A stretch of DNA of 24,855 nt from Oscillospiraceae bacterium (GTDB taxonomy: Bacteria > Bacillota_A > Clostridia > Oscillospirales > WRJC01). Below, one piece after another: positions 14,104 to 22,503 of the stretch. Positions within the stretch are counted from its first letter, which is position 1. Each line of letters begins with the position of its first letter. Made by a program: the position numbers and the translations under genes. The notes under the pieces were generated by a model that saw only the letters and a program-made list of their open reading frames with translations, was not told the origin of the DNA and made no database searches. Location: assembly GCA_009782405.1 (NCBI GenBank), contig WRJC01000044.1, forward strand, positions 1 to 24,855, written 5' to 3'.

Positions 14104-14331
14104 ATGAGCGGGGCATATCTGACAGCGGAAGAAATCTATGCCATTGACAATTTAACCGAGGATAAATTGTTGGACTATCTTTCCGTGCTTCCATCTGAAA
14201 AGAAAGAATTGGTTTCGCACATATTTTCCAAGAACAGGTCTGCGAGAGCGTGGAAAGCCATAGCTGATGAAAGAGAAGAAGGAATAAAAGGGCTTGTAAA
14301 AAAGTTGGAAGAAAACGGTTTCCGCGTATGA
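14104..14331 (+). CDS. Putative antitoxin of the zeta-toxin pair
   Basis: This 75-residue, highly charged helical protein (TAEEIYAIDNLTEDKLLDYL, SARAWKAIADEREEGIKGLV) starts at an ATG preceded by AAAGGCGGG. Its TGA overlaps the toxin ATG by 4 bases, the classic antitoxin-first coupled order. Epsilon and related antitoxins of zeta toxins are small helical proteins that block the ATP site. I cannot tell which antitoxin family this belongs to. The assignment rests on size, order and coupling. Confidence 0.7.
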   Translation: MSGAYLTAEEIYAIDNLTEDKLLDYLSVLPSEKKELVSHIFSKNRSARAWKAIADEREEGIKGLVKKLEENGFRV

Positions 14332-14960
14332 GCCTCGAAAAGGTGTACACCATCTTTGCAGGTGTCAACGGGGCTGGCAAGTCTACGTTCTATAAACTGT
14401 TGAACCTCGACTTTGGAATTAGAATAAATGCCGACGAAATTGTGAAAGACCAATTCAACAATGATTGGGAAAATAAGAACACACAGACGGCAGCGGCTCG
14501 TATTGCTGTTAAAATGCGCAAAGACTGCATAGATGGCGGCGCATCATTCAATCAGGAAACAACTTTAGCCGGCAATACGATTATTTCCGTCATTAAAAAA
14601 GCGAAAGATAAAGGATTCAAAATCAATCTATATTATGTTGGCTTAGAAAGCATGGAACTGTCGATAGAGCGCGTCGCAGCGCGCAGACGTAGCGGCGGAC
14701 ACGGTGTTCCCGAAGAAGATTTGATAAGAAGATACACAAACTCGTTTGAAAACCTTAAATTGGTTTTGCCGTTATGCGATAATATTCAAATTCACGATAA
14801 CTCTGGGAATGGCGCTTTCGACATAATGAATCCCTTGCTCTTAGTCAAAGACGGCAAGGGCGAAATATGGGATAAAAATTGCCCAAAATATTTTAAAGAC
14901 GTTTTACAGGATTACGTCACCGGGTTAAATAAAGTAGCAAAAGAAGCCGATACTCCCTAA
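14328..14960 (+). CDS. Zeta-family toxin (UDP-sugar kinase)
   Basis: Zeta/PezT toxins are P-loop kinases that phosphorylate UDP-N-acetylglucosamine and so block cell-wall synthesis. The 210-residue protein has Walker A GVNGAGKST (12-20), the RINADEI segment, the FNQETTLAG substrate-loop motif, and the lid with IERVAARRRSGGHGVPEEDL. It is shorter than the plasmid zeta (about 290 residues) but in the range of compact chromosomal members. It is translated by coupling to the 75-residue upstream gene. The pair is AT-rich compared with the flanking GH4 and PFOR genes and lies between exact 81-bp repeats, so it was probably inserted. Confidence 0.88.
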   Translation: MSLEKVYTIFAGVNGAGKSTFYKLLNLDFGIRINADEIVKDQFNNDWENKNTQTAAARIAVKMRKDCIDGGASFNQETTLAGNTIISVIKKAKDKGFKINLYYVGLESMELSIERVAARRRSGGHGVPEEDLIRRYTNSFENLKLVLPLCDNIQIHDNSGNGAFDIMNPLLLVKDGKGEIWDKNCPKYFKDVLQDYVTGLNKVAKEADTP

Positions 14961-14984
14961 CAAAAAACCAAAATATTAACATTT

Positions 14985-15000
14985 TGTATGTTTACATACA
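14985..15000. promoter_or_regulatory. 16-bp palindromic operator candidate, copy 2
   Basis: Same TGTATGTTTACATACA palindrome as at 13998-14013, overlapping the -35 of the PFOR promoter. Confidence 0.6.
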
Positions 15001-15020
15001 GCCTTAAAATATGTTACAAT
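14992..15020 (+). promoter_or_regulatory. Extended -10 promoter of the PFOR gene
   Basis: TTACAT (14992-14997), a 17-base spacer, TGT and TACAAT (15015-15020) lie 43 bases before the start codon. Confidence 0.8.
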
Positions 15021-15063
15021 ATCCGTATTAAAAAATATATATAATCACAGGAGGATTTTTTTG

Positions 15064-18000
15064 ATGGCAAGAAAAAAGAAAACCATGGACGGCAACAACG
15101 CCGCTTCGCACGTGGCCTATGCGTTCACTGAAGTGGCGGGGATTTACCCGATAACCCCCTCGTCCACCATGGCGGAGTGGGCGGACGAATGGGCGGCCGA
15201 AGGGCGCAAGAACATCTTCGGGCAGACGGTCAACGTGGTCGAGATGCAATCCGAGGCGGGCGCCGCGGGAGCTGTCCACGGCTCGCTCGCGGCGGGGGCG
15301 CTCACCACCACATTTACCGCCTCGCAAGGGCTGCTTCTCATGATTCCCAATATGTACAAAATAGCGGGCGAGCTGCTGCCCGGGGTCATCCACGTCTCGG
15401 CGAGGGCGCTGGCCACCCACGCGCTGTCCATCTTCGGCGACCATTCCGACGTGATGGCCTGCCGGCAGACCGGCTTTGCCATGATGTGCGCCACCAACCC
15501 CCAGGAAGTGATGGATCTCGGAGCGGTTTCGCATCTGGCGGCAATTCGGGGCAGGGTGCCGTTTCTGCAGTTTTTCGACGGCTGGAGAACGAGCAGCGAA
15601 GTGCAGAAAATCGAGGCCTGGGACTATGACGAGCTCGCCGAAATGGTCGATATGGACGCGGTCCAGGCCTTCAGGGACAGGGCCCTGAACCCCGACCACC
15701 CCGTTTTGCGCGGAACCGCCCAAAATCCCGACATATTCTTCCAGGCGAGGGAAGCCTGCAACCCTTACTACGACAAAATCACCGATATAGTGGTGGGCTA
15801 CATGGACGAAGTGAACAAAAGGGCGGGCACGGACTACAAGCCGTTCAACTATTACGGCGCGCCCGACGCGGAAAGAATAATTGTCGCCATGGGCTCAGTC
15901 TGCGACACGATCGAGGAGACCATCGACTACCTGAACGCGAAAGGGGAAAAAACGGGGCTCGTGAAAGTCCGGCTGTACAGGCCGTTTAACAGGGAACTGC
16001 TCCTTGAGGCGATGCCAAACACAGTCAAAAAAATAGCGGTGCTCGACAGGACGAAGGAACCCGGCGCGCTCGGCGAACCGCTTTATCTCGACGTGGTGAC
16101 CGCGCTGACCGGCTCGAAATTCGAAAACATCCCGGTCGCGGGCGGGCGCTACGGTTTAGGCTCAAAGGACACGCCCCCGTCAAATATCATATCGGTTTAC
16201 GAAAACCTCAAAAAAGAATTCCCGCAGGGGGGATTCACAATCGGCATAGAAGACGACGTGACCAATCTATCGCTGCCAATCGGCGAAAATCCCGACACGA
16301 CCCCGGCGGGCACGGTTTCGTGCAAGTTTTGGGGGCTTGGCGGCGACGGCACGGTGGGCGCGAACAAGGACGCCTGCAAGATCATCGGCGACTACACCGA
16401 AAAATACGCGCAGGCATATTTCGCCTACGACTCCAAAAAAAGCGGCGGTCTGACGATCTCGCACCTGCGATTCGGCGACAGCCCCATACGCTCGACTTAC
16501 TATATCTCAAAAGCGGATTACGTGGCCTGCCACAACCCGTCCTACGTTGACAAATTCGACATGACAAAAGACTTAAAGGACGGCGGCACATTCGTTTTGA
16601 ACTGCGCCTGGGACGCGGACGAATGCGGCAAGAGGCTCTCCGCCAAGATGAAGCGCGACTTGGCGAACAAAAAGGCGAAATTCTACACCATCGACGGCAT
16701 AGGCATAGCCAGAAGCATAAACAAGCGCGGGCTCGGCGTCAACATGGTGCTCCAGACGGTGTTCTTCAAGCTGGCGGGCATAATCCCCATCGACGACGCG
16801 GTCAAATACCTCAAGGACGCAGTCGTGAAATCCTACGGCAGCAAGGGCGAAGAAGTGGTGAACATGAACTACCGCTGCATCGACGAAGGGCTTGTGAACA
16901 TAAAGGAGATACAGGTTCCCGCCAATTGGGCAAATGCGGCAGACGACACAGCCCAAAAAGAAATCTCCGGCCGTCCGGAAATGGTCGATTTCGTCAAAAA
17001 TATATTGAACCCCGTAAATGCGCAGAAGGGCGAAGATCTGCCCGTTTCAGCCTTCGAGCCGGACGGCGCTTTCCCGCAGGGCTCGGCGGCTTACGAAAAG
17101 CGCGGCATAGCGGTGGACGTACCGTGCTGGGTGCCGGAGAACTGCATACAGTGCAACTTCTGCTCCTATGTGTGCCCGCACGCGGTCATACGCCCGCTCG
17201 CGATACCCGAAGCGGACGAAGTGCCCGCCGCATTGGACGCAATCGCGATGACCGGGGTCCCGGGATACAAGTTTTCGATGGCGGTCTCGACTTTGGACTG
17301 CGCGGGCTGCGGCTCGTGCGCGAACGTGTGCCCGGGCAAAAAAGGCGAAAAAGCGCTTGTGATGAAGCCGATAGACTCGCAGATGGACAAAAAGGACAAC
17401 ATAGCCTTGGCCTACAAATACACCGACGACGAGACGGTGCTCGCAAAATTTAAGCCCGAATCGGTCAAGGGCAGCCAGTTCAAGCAGCCGCTGTTCGAGT
17501 TCTCGGGCGCCTGCGCGGGCTGCGGCGAAACGCCGTATGCAAAGCTCATAACCCAGCTGTTCGGCGACAGGATGTACATAGCCAACGCCACCGGCTGCTC
17601 GTCGATCTGGGGCGGCTCGGCGCCCGCCACCCCGTATACCGTAAACAAAGATGGCAAAGGGCCCACCTGGGCGAATTCGCTGTTTGAGGACAACGCCGAG
17701 TACGGACTTGGCATGGCCCTCGCAGTCGGCCAAAGGCGCGAAAAGGCGGCCGAGGCGGCAAAGGCGCTTGCGGCGGTCGATTACTGCGGGGACGAACTGA
17801 AAGCGGCGATAAACGGATGGCTCGAGGCGATGGACGACGGCGAAAAATCAAAGGCGGCCTCGGCCAGGCTCGTGGCGGCTCTCGAATACGGCATTGCCGA
17901 TTACGACGACGTGAAGGGAACCCAATGGGAAGAGAGCTTCGTTTCGGCGGGAAACAAATGCCCCTGCGACGCCTGCGAGGGGGCGAGGCAGCTGCTTTCC

Positions 18001-18678
18001 ATGAAGGACGTGTTCGTCAAGAAATCGTTCTGGTCGTTTGGCGGCGACGGCTGGGCCTATGACATAGGCTTCGGCGGGCTCGACCACGCGATCGCCTCCG
18101 GGCTCGACATAAACATATTCGTGTTCGACACGGAAGTGTATTCGAACACGGGCGGCCAATCCTCGAAATCCACCCCGACCGGCGCGGTGGCGCAGTTCGC
18201 CGCCGCCGGAAAAAGCCAGAAGAAAAAAGACCTGGCGAGCATCGCGATGAGCTACGGCAACGTGTATGTGGCGCAGATCGCGATGGGGGCGGACTACAAC
18301 CAGTGCATAAAAGCGATATCCGAGGCCGAAAACTACAAAGGCCCCTCGATAGTGATCGGGTACTCGACCTGCATAAACCACGGGATAAAGCTCGGCATGG
18401 GCAACTCGATGGCCGAGGAGAAGCTCGCGGTGGCCGCAGGGTACTGGCACCTGTTCCGCTTCAACCCCGCGCTCTTGCCGGCCGGTCAAAATCCGTTCTC
18501 GCTGGATTCAAAGGAGCCGACCGGATCCTATGCGGAATTCATAAAAACCGAGAACAGGTACAGCTCGCTTACGCGCAAGTTCCCCGAGAGGGCGGCGCAG
18601 CTGTTTGAAACCGCAGAGGCGGACGCGAAGCTGAAATATGCGCGGCTGACCAAGCTTTCGGACTATTACAGCGTGTAA
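15064..18678 (+). CDS. nifJ: Pyruvate:ferredoxin (flavodoxin) oxidoreductase, single-chain
   Basis: PFOR converts pyruvate and CoA to acetyl-CoA and CO2, passing electrons to ferredoxin, and is the central step of anaerobic sugar fermentation. The 1204-residue homodimer-type enzyme has domain I with AGIYPITPSSTMAEWADEWA, and domain III near residues 410-640. The two-cluster ferredoxin domain follows (CIQCNFCSYVCP from residue 694 and CAGCGSCANVCPG from 746). The proximal cluster CAGCGETPY is at 817, and the thiamine-diphosphate site GGDGWAYDIG lies near 993 with NTGGQSSKSTPTGAVAQFAA after it. GGAGG at 15050-15054 lies 9 bases before the ATG; the TTG at 15061 is less likely. The promoter region has been duplicated upstream around a toxin-antitoxin cassette. 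Confidence 0.97.
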   Translation: MARKKKTMDGNNAASHVAYAFTEVAGIYPITPSSTMAEWADEWAAEGRKNIFGQTVNVVEMQSEAGAAGAVHGSLAAGALTTTFTASQGLLLMIPNMYKIAGELLPGVIHVSARALATHALSIFGDHSDVMACRQTGFAMMCATNPQEVMDLGAVSHLAAIRGRVPFLQFFDGWRTSSEVQKIEAWDYDELAEMVDMDAVQAFRDRALNPDHPVLRGTAQNPDIFFQAREACNPYYDKITDIVVGYMDEVNKRAGTDYKPFNYYGAPDAERIIVAMGSVCDTIEETIDYLNAKGEKTGLVKVRLYRPFNRELLLEAMPNTVKKIAVLDRTKEPGALGEPLYLDVVTALTGSKFENIPVAGGRYGLGSKDTPPSNIISVYENLKKEFPQGGFTIGIEDDVTNLSLPIGENPDTTPAGTVSCKFWGLGGDGTVGANKDACKIIGDYTEKYAQAYFAYDSKKSGGLTISHLRFGDSPIRSTYYISKADYVACHNPSYVDKFDMTKDLKDGGTFVLNCAWDADECGKRLSAKMKRDLANKKAKFYTIDGIGIARSINKRGLGVNMVLQTVFFKLAGIIPIDDAVKYLKDAVVKSYGSKGEEVVNMNYRCIDEGLVNIKEIQVPANWANAADDTAQKEISGRPEMVDFVKNILNPVNAQKGEDLPVSAFEPDGAFPQGSAAYEKRGIAVDVPCWVPENCIQCNFCSYVCPHAVIRPLAIPEADEVPAALDAIAMTGVPGYKFSMAVSTLDCAGCGSCANVCPGKKGEKALVMKPIDSQMDKKDNIALAYKYTDDETVLAKFKPESVKGSQFKQPLFEFSGACAGCGETPYAKLITQLFGDRMYIANATGCSSIWGGSAPATPYTVNKDGKGPTWANSLFEDNAEYGLGMALAVGQRREKAAEAAKALAAVDYCGDELKAAINGWLEAMDDGEKSKAASARLVAALEYGIADYDDVKGTQWEESFVSAGNKCPCDACEGARQLLSMKDVFVKKSFWSFGGDGWAYDIGFGGLDHAIASGLDINIFVFDTEVYSNTGGQSSKSTPTGAVAQFAAAGKSQKKKDLASIAMSYGNVYVAQIAMGADYNQCIKAISEAENYKGPSIVIGYSTCINHGIKLGMGNSMAEEKLAVAAGYWHLFRFNPALLPAGQNPFSLDSKEPTGSYAEFIKTENRYSSLTRKFPERAAQLFETAEADAKLKYARLTKLSDYYSV

Positions 18679-18684
18679 TCGATT

Positions 18685-18732
18685 TGCAAAAAAAGAACGC
18701 GCCCCGTGCGTCAATTTGATGCATGGGGCGCG
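18685..18732 (-). terminator. Terminator of the lipoprotein operon, possibly bidirectional
   Basis: CGCGCCCCGTGC (18698-18709) pairs with GCATGGGGCGCG (18721-18732) with one wobble. On the minus strand the stem is followed by TTCTTTTTTT, ideal for the lipoprotein operon. For PFOR on the plus strand only a short ATTT follows, so termination there is weaker. Confidence 0.8.
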
Positions 18733-18753
18733 AATTTGTCGATTGACCGCGCT

Positions 18754-19512
18754 TCAATCCGGATATTGCCGCTCGCCGTCTTTCCAGATTTGATTGAAGC
18801 GTTCCAAAGCCTCGCCGGAGCCGGGCTCATACAAAGAAACATCGACCAAAATATGCGCCTCATAACCGAGAAGATCCGTTATGTTCCCATATATTTCAGC
18901 AACCGCCTCGCGGTACAGCTGTTCGTCTTCAAACCGGCCTTTTATGGCGATCACGTGCCTGTAATCCCGAATGAACGAAACAACGTCGAAATCATAGAGC
19001 CTGAGCCCGTTTTCGGTCGATGTGATTTGGCTGTAATCATAGTTGGAATCTTTTGTATGGCCCACCTCGAGGATCAGCCCCGGTTCGGCGGAATCCGGAT
19101 TGTATGCCTCCGGCCCCATCTTTCCCGGGAAGCCCAAGGCTTCTTCCGGCACGAAGAATTCGCCGTAGCCAAAACGCGCTTTCGCGATCTTTTGGCCCGC
19201 GGCGTGCCGCGCCGCCCGCAGCACATCCGACGCTATGGCGTGGTCGCTGTAATTGTCAAAATACAAAATCCGCTCTTCGCCGTCGATGTCCGTATAGCTG
19301 ATCTCCCACCAGGTGTAGTAATATGCGAAGTCGGCATAGGCGTTTTCGCCCTTGCCCGTTGCGGCGAGCTCCCAGTTGCCCTCGCCGAGCGAATAATCGA
19401 AGAATGCGCCGTACTCCTTCAAATAATCGGAGCTGTATGTTTTGGAACAGCCCGGCGCGGCAAGCAGCAGGCAAAACAGGGCTATATATGGCAGGCGTTT
19501 GAATATTTTCAT
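18754..19512 (-). CDS. Lipoprotein, function unknown
   Basis: The 252-residue protein has a clear lipoprotein signal: MKIFKR, a hydrophobic core and cysteine at residue 22 in LLAAPGC. It should be anchored outside the membrane. The ATG at 19512 is chosen because AAAGGA lies 9 bases upstream. The mature part is rich in aromatic residues and acidic loops (YADFAYYYTWWEISYTDIDG, ERILYFDNYSDHA). It ends with a helical segment containing LVDVSLYEPGSGEALERFNQ. No family recognised. It lies 24 bases after the large lipoprotein gene, so the two form an operon closed by the terminator at 18685-18732. Confidence 0.75.
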   Translation of the reverse strand: MKIFKRLPYIALFCLLLAAPGCSKTYSSDYLKEYGAFFDYSLGEGNWELAATGKGENAYADFAYYYTWWEISYTDIDGEERILYFDNYSDHAIASDVLRAARHAAGQKIAKARFGYGEFFVPEEALGFPGKMGPEAYNPDSAEPGLILEVGHTKDSNYDYSQITSTENGLRLYDFDVVSFIRDYRHVIAIKGRFEDEQLYREAVAEIYGNITDLLGYEAHILVDVSLYEPGSGEALERFNQIWKDGERQYPD

Positions 19513-19536
19513 GTTTTTCGATCCTTTCGGCATAGA

Positions 19537-22257
19537 TTACTTGTCCCTGATGAGCCTGTAATGGGTCTCCCGCCGGTTCGGCACGCAGTATATCAGCTGG
19601 TACGCATCGGCGGCCGCGTCAAAGTAGCATTGCCAGTAATCGCTCCCGTTTGCCGAAAGGTCGAGCTTTTCCCAATTGGATCCGTCGGGCGAAGATTCCA
19701 GCCGCCAGCCGTCGAAACGGCCCAAGTGCGTGAACACAAGCGGAGTATAGCCCAGCCCGCCCGAGAGTTTCAGCTGTGCTGCCACATCGCCCTCTGCGCA
19801 CTTTACCTCCACTGGATATGTGCTCACAAGCTCTCCTGTGAGCGCTTCGGCGGCCAAAATGTTCCCTTGCGCCTGAATGAGCGCCATTTCTGCGGATTTC
19901 CAGGTCTCGGCGGGCAAATCGAGCAGATAAGCGCTTTCGCCGTAGTAGCTCTCCTTGTCGTTTCCGAGTATCGCGTATTCCACCGTGAATGAAATCTTGG
20001 AGCCCGCCTCTACCACGTCGGTTTCGGGGATTGCCAATTCAAAGCCCATGGCGACGTGCCCGTTTGGCATCCCTATTTTCCCGTAATAGGGCTGCGCACA
20101 GGTCTGCCCGTTGATATGTGCGCTGTATTCCCTTACCGTGAACATCACGCCCGCGTCGTCGGATCCGTATTGCTGCCAGCCCGGGTTGCCGTAAATGTAA
20201 AACCACGGATTTGTCCCCGACGTCTCTATGGCTTGGTCCTTTGCATTTGCATACTTGAAAGATGAAGGCCTTTTTGAAGGCATTTCGGAATCTTCCAGTA
20301 TGCCCTCGTCGTTGCCTATGGCGTACCGCTCGAAGCCCGGTAGGCTGTACCCGTCGGATTGCATCTGGAACAGGGCGAGCCTCTTATATGAGGTGTCCTT
20401 CTTGAATTCGTACTCGAACTGGTAGTAGGCGCGAAGCACGTCGTCGGTGCCGCCAAGCCGCGCGCGCACCGTCATCTGTATGTTGCCGTCCGCGGTTATG
20501 CCGTTATAGGATACGTCGGTCAAAGAAGGGGCCTGCTGCGCATAGTTGGTCCTCATGCGCACAAGCCGCTGTTCTTTTCCGGACGAGTCGAAATACCGCA
20601 AAAAATCCCCGCCGCCCACGTTTCCGCTCCAGTTCCATTTGGCCTCGGTCCCCGTGAGCACGAGAAACGGGCGAACGTCGTCGATATTGCTGCGCCCCAG
20701 GTTTTTGTCGGCGTCGTATGTTATGCTCTCCCCGTTGCAGCCCAACGCCGACTCGCACCACAGCTGGTTGTTCGCATATCCGATCAGGCACAGCTGGCTG
20801 TGGCTCGCGGCGTAGGCCTGCCCCCATTTGGAATTCGCCATGCAGAACTCGAGCTTTATCTTGCTGTTGGCGGGCACGGTCAGCCCGGTGTACAGATGGT
20901 ACCAGCTATGCCCGAGGAGCGTGTCGTGCCAGTTCTTGGATATCTGCACGGGTATGCCAATGGGTTCTCCCGTCTCGGCGTCGCGCAGCATGGGCGCGCC
21001 CCCGATGATGTACAGCCCGGCGGCCCCGATATCGTCGTCGAATGCCAAGGGGACGTACAGATCCCTGTCTGTGGGGTTATCGAGCGTGAAATGCACGCGG
21101 TTGTAGACATTGTGCTCGCCGGCGTTCCGGTCCGCGCTGAGCGCCTCCAGCGATATGACATGCATCCCGCGCAGCGGATCATAGCGCGAAGGCGAATAGC
21201 TGCCAGCCGCGCCCCCGGGCGACAGCCTGGCGTACTCGATGGAAACATCGCCCTGCACGCTCAAAAAATCGAGCCCGTCGGCGACCGACGCATTTTTGGA
21301 TGGGATAATCGAAAAACCCATGCTGCCGTCGGCATCCGGGGAGCCGGACACCCCGGTTTTCGTAAATGTGACCGAGCTGCCGGAAAGGCTTATCGCGGGG
21401 CGGTTTTCTTCGATCGGAGAAACGAAAGTGAATCCGCTTCCGTCGGCGGCGGAAAGGGTCAGCGCATATTTGTCGTCGCTCCACTCGGCGCCGGAATATT
21501 TTTCGTTCAGGTTGAGCGTGAATTCGAGGGTCGCGTCCTCGAATGCCGTTTCGATGTTGCGCATGCTGTACTCTATCGTTATGTGCCTCGGCGCGGCGGC
21601 CACTTTCAGCCTGCCCACATATCCGCCCTCGAATGCGATGTAGGGTATGTCGGAGCGCTGCATGTACATCCCGCTGTCCTCGATCCTGCTGGGATTTTGG
21701 GTGTCCTGGCCCATGTCGTAGCTCAGCGTGGGGGTTTTGGTCATGTCGGTCTTTATCGTGCCAAACGACAAGGGGCTGTGCCATTCCCCCCCCACCGACA
21801 AAAAGATGGAGCTGGAGCTTTCCGGCATGGCCTCCGTGACGCTGTTCTCCTCCAAAGCCGCCTGCGCCTGCGTTTTGCCGTCGGCGGCCACTCCGAGGCG
21901 GTTTATCGAGCCGCTTCCAACATTCCAAACCATGGCGTATGCGCCGGACCTGAAATAAAGGTCGCCTTTGTCCTTTGTTTGCGTTTGCCAGCCGTTTGGC
22001 CACCACATATACACATAGTCGCCCGCCTGGCTTTTTTGGACATAGGACGCGAATTCGGCCTGCGCGGGCTTTTTTTCGGGTTCGGTCCCGCCTCCGGAAT
22101 TGCCTGCGGAATCGGCTTGGGCGGGGTCCTGCGCGGAGTCGTCTTCGGAGCCGAAGCCTTCGGTGCATCCGCCCAGCGGGACAAGCAGCGCGAACGCGGC
22201 CAAAGCGAACGTAGCCGCCTTTTTGAATTTACGGAACTTCTGTTCTTCAAAAAACAT
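19537..22257 (-). CDS. Large surface lipoprotein (906 residues), function unknown
   Basis: The ATG at 22257 is chosen because GAGG lies 8 bases upstream and the strong promoter is 67 bases away; the longer frame to 22374 runs through the promoter. The signal peptide ends at C31 in VPLGGC. A disordered linker rich in Ser, Gly, Pro and acidic residues (about 34-68) follows, then a long mostly beta-strand ectodomain with many Trp/Tyr. The last about 75 residues (DGWRLESSPDGSNWEKLDLS, VPNRRETHYRLIRD) resemble a discoidin-like carbohydrate-binding fold, which is tentative. The middle contains strands such as VHFTLDNPTDRDLYVPLAFD. No catalytic motif recognised. It may bind or process a surface polysaccharide. 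It is the first gene of a two-lipoprotein operon. Confidence 0.75.
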   Translation of the reverse strand: MFFEEQKFRKFKKAATFALAAFALLVPLGGCTEGFGSEDDSAQDPAQADSAGNSGGGTEPEKKPAQAEFASYVQKSQAGDYVYMWWPNGWQTQTKDKGDLYFRSGAYAMVWNVGSGSINRLGVAADGKTQAQAALEENSVTEAMPESSSSIFLSVGGEWHSPLSFGTIKTDMTKTPTLSYDMGQDTQNPSRIEDSGMYMQRSDIPYIAFEGGYVGRLKVAAAPRHITIEYSMRNIETAFEDATLEFTLNLNEKYSGAEWSDDKYALTLSAADGSGFTFVSPIEENRPAISLSGSSVTFTKTGVSGSPDADGSMGFSIIPSKNASVADGLDFLSVQGDVSIEYARLSPGGAAGSYSPSRYDPLRGMHVISLEALSADRNAGEHNVYNRVHFTLDNPTDRDLYVPLAFDDDIGAAGLYIIGGAPMLRDAETGEPIGIPVQISKNWHDTLLGHSWYHLYTGLTVPANSKIKLEFCMANSKWGQAYAASHSQLCLIGYANNQLWCESALGCNGESITYDADKNLGRSNIDDVRPFLVLTGTEAKWNWSGNVGGGDFLRYFDSSGKEQRLVRMRTNYAQQAPSLTDVSYNGITADGNIQMTVRARLGGTDDVLRAYYQFEYEFKKDTSYKRLALFQMQSDGYSLPGFERYAIGNDEGILEDSEMPSKRPSSFKYANAKDQAIETSGTNPWFYIYGNPGWQQYGSDDAGVMFTVREYSAHINGQTCAQPYYGKIGMPNGHVAMGFELAIPETDVVEAGSKISFTVEYAILGNDKESYYGESAYLLDLPAETWKSAEMALIQAQGNILAAEALTGELVSTYPVEVKCAEGDVAAQLKLSGGLGYTPLVFTHLGRFDGWRLESSPDGSNWEKLDLSANGSDYWQCYFDAAADAYQLIYCVPNRRETHYRLIRDK

Positions 22258-22286
22258 GACATATACCTCATTTCGTTTTGATGAAA

Positions 22287-22310
22287 CGAATGTGTTTCGA
22301 ACCACATTCG
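22287..22310. promoter_or_regulatory. Inverted repeat in the leader of the large lipoprotein gene
   Basis: CGAATGTG (22287-22294) and CACATTCG (22303-22310) form perfect arms around an 8-base loop that itself contains TTCGAA. It lies just downstream of the expected transcription start, so it could be an operator or an mRNA hairpin. Confidence 0.5.
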
Positions 22311-22323
22311 ATGCTCTTTTGAC

Positions 22324-22352
22324 AATATACCATTTTTTGCGGCGATTGTCAA
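22324..22352 (-). promoter_or_regulatory. Sigma-A promoter of the two-lipoprotein operon
   Basis: On the minus strand, TTGACA (22347-22352), a 17-base spacer ending in TGG, and TATATT (22324-22329): near consensus with an extended -10. Confidence 0.88.
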
Positions 22353-22372
22353 GCGCAAAATCGGTTTTGCGC
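22353..22372. promoter_or_regulatory. Perfect 20-bp palindrome next to the -35 box
   Basis: GCGCAAAA, TCGG, TTTTGCGC: 8-base perfect arms immediately upstream of the -35 of the lipoprotein operon and 45 bases before the divergent promoter at 22417. It is a candidate binding site for a dimeric regulator acting on both genes. Confidence 0.55.
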
Positions 22373-22416
22373 AAAACTTAATTTTTTATATTTTTGAAAA
22401 CATTTCGCAAAACGCA

Positions 22417-22445
22417 TTGACGAAAAAGGCTGATGGTAGTAAAAT
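22417..22445 (+). promoter_or_regulatory. Sigma-A promoter of the 373-residue lipoprotein gene
   Basis: TTGACG (22417-22422), a 17-base spacer and TAAAAT (22440-22445) lie 58 bases before the TTG start. Confidence 0.75.
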
Positions 22446-22503
22446 AGGTTTGTCAGGCATCGACAAAAAAAATTTTGGATATGTAAAATGGAGGGGATCG
22501 ATT

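Larger units (their letters stand above)
14962..15042. repeat. 81-bp direct repeat, copy 2 (PFOR promoter)
   Basis: It is identical to 13975-14055 and starts two bases after the zeta stop codon. It carries the promoter and palindrome of the PFOR gene. Confidence 0.97.

Noticed and set aside
13998..15000. Palindromes as Rex redox-repressor sites
   Set aside because: TGTATGTTTACATACA lacks the TTGTTAA half-sites of Rex. I keep it only as an unassigned operator candidate.
18706..19992. 428-codon plus-strand frame
   Set aside because: It runs through a terminator, across the 252-residue lipoprotein gene and into the next gene in antisense. No ribosome-binding site or recognisable domain.
20800..22281. 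493-codon open frame on the plus strand
   Set aside because: It lies antisense to the large lipoprotein gene, which has a signal peptide, promoter and ribosome-binding site. GC-rich codon bias opens the opposite frame; the translation is Arg/Gly/Val-rich with no domain.
22417..22503. N-terminal extension of the 373-residue lipoprotein
   Set aside because: The extension would start at the -35 box of the gene's own promoter and put 29 residues before a normal lipoprotein signal. The TTG at 22504 has the ribosome-binding site.
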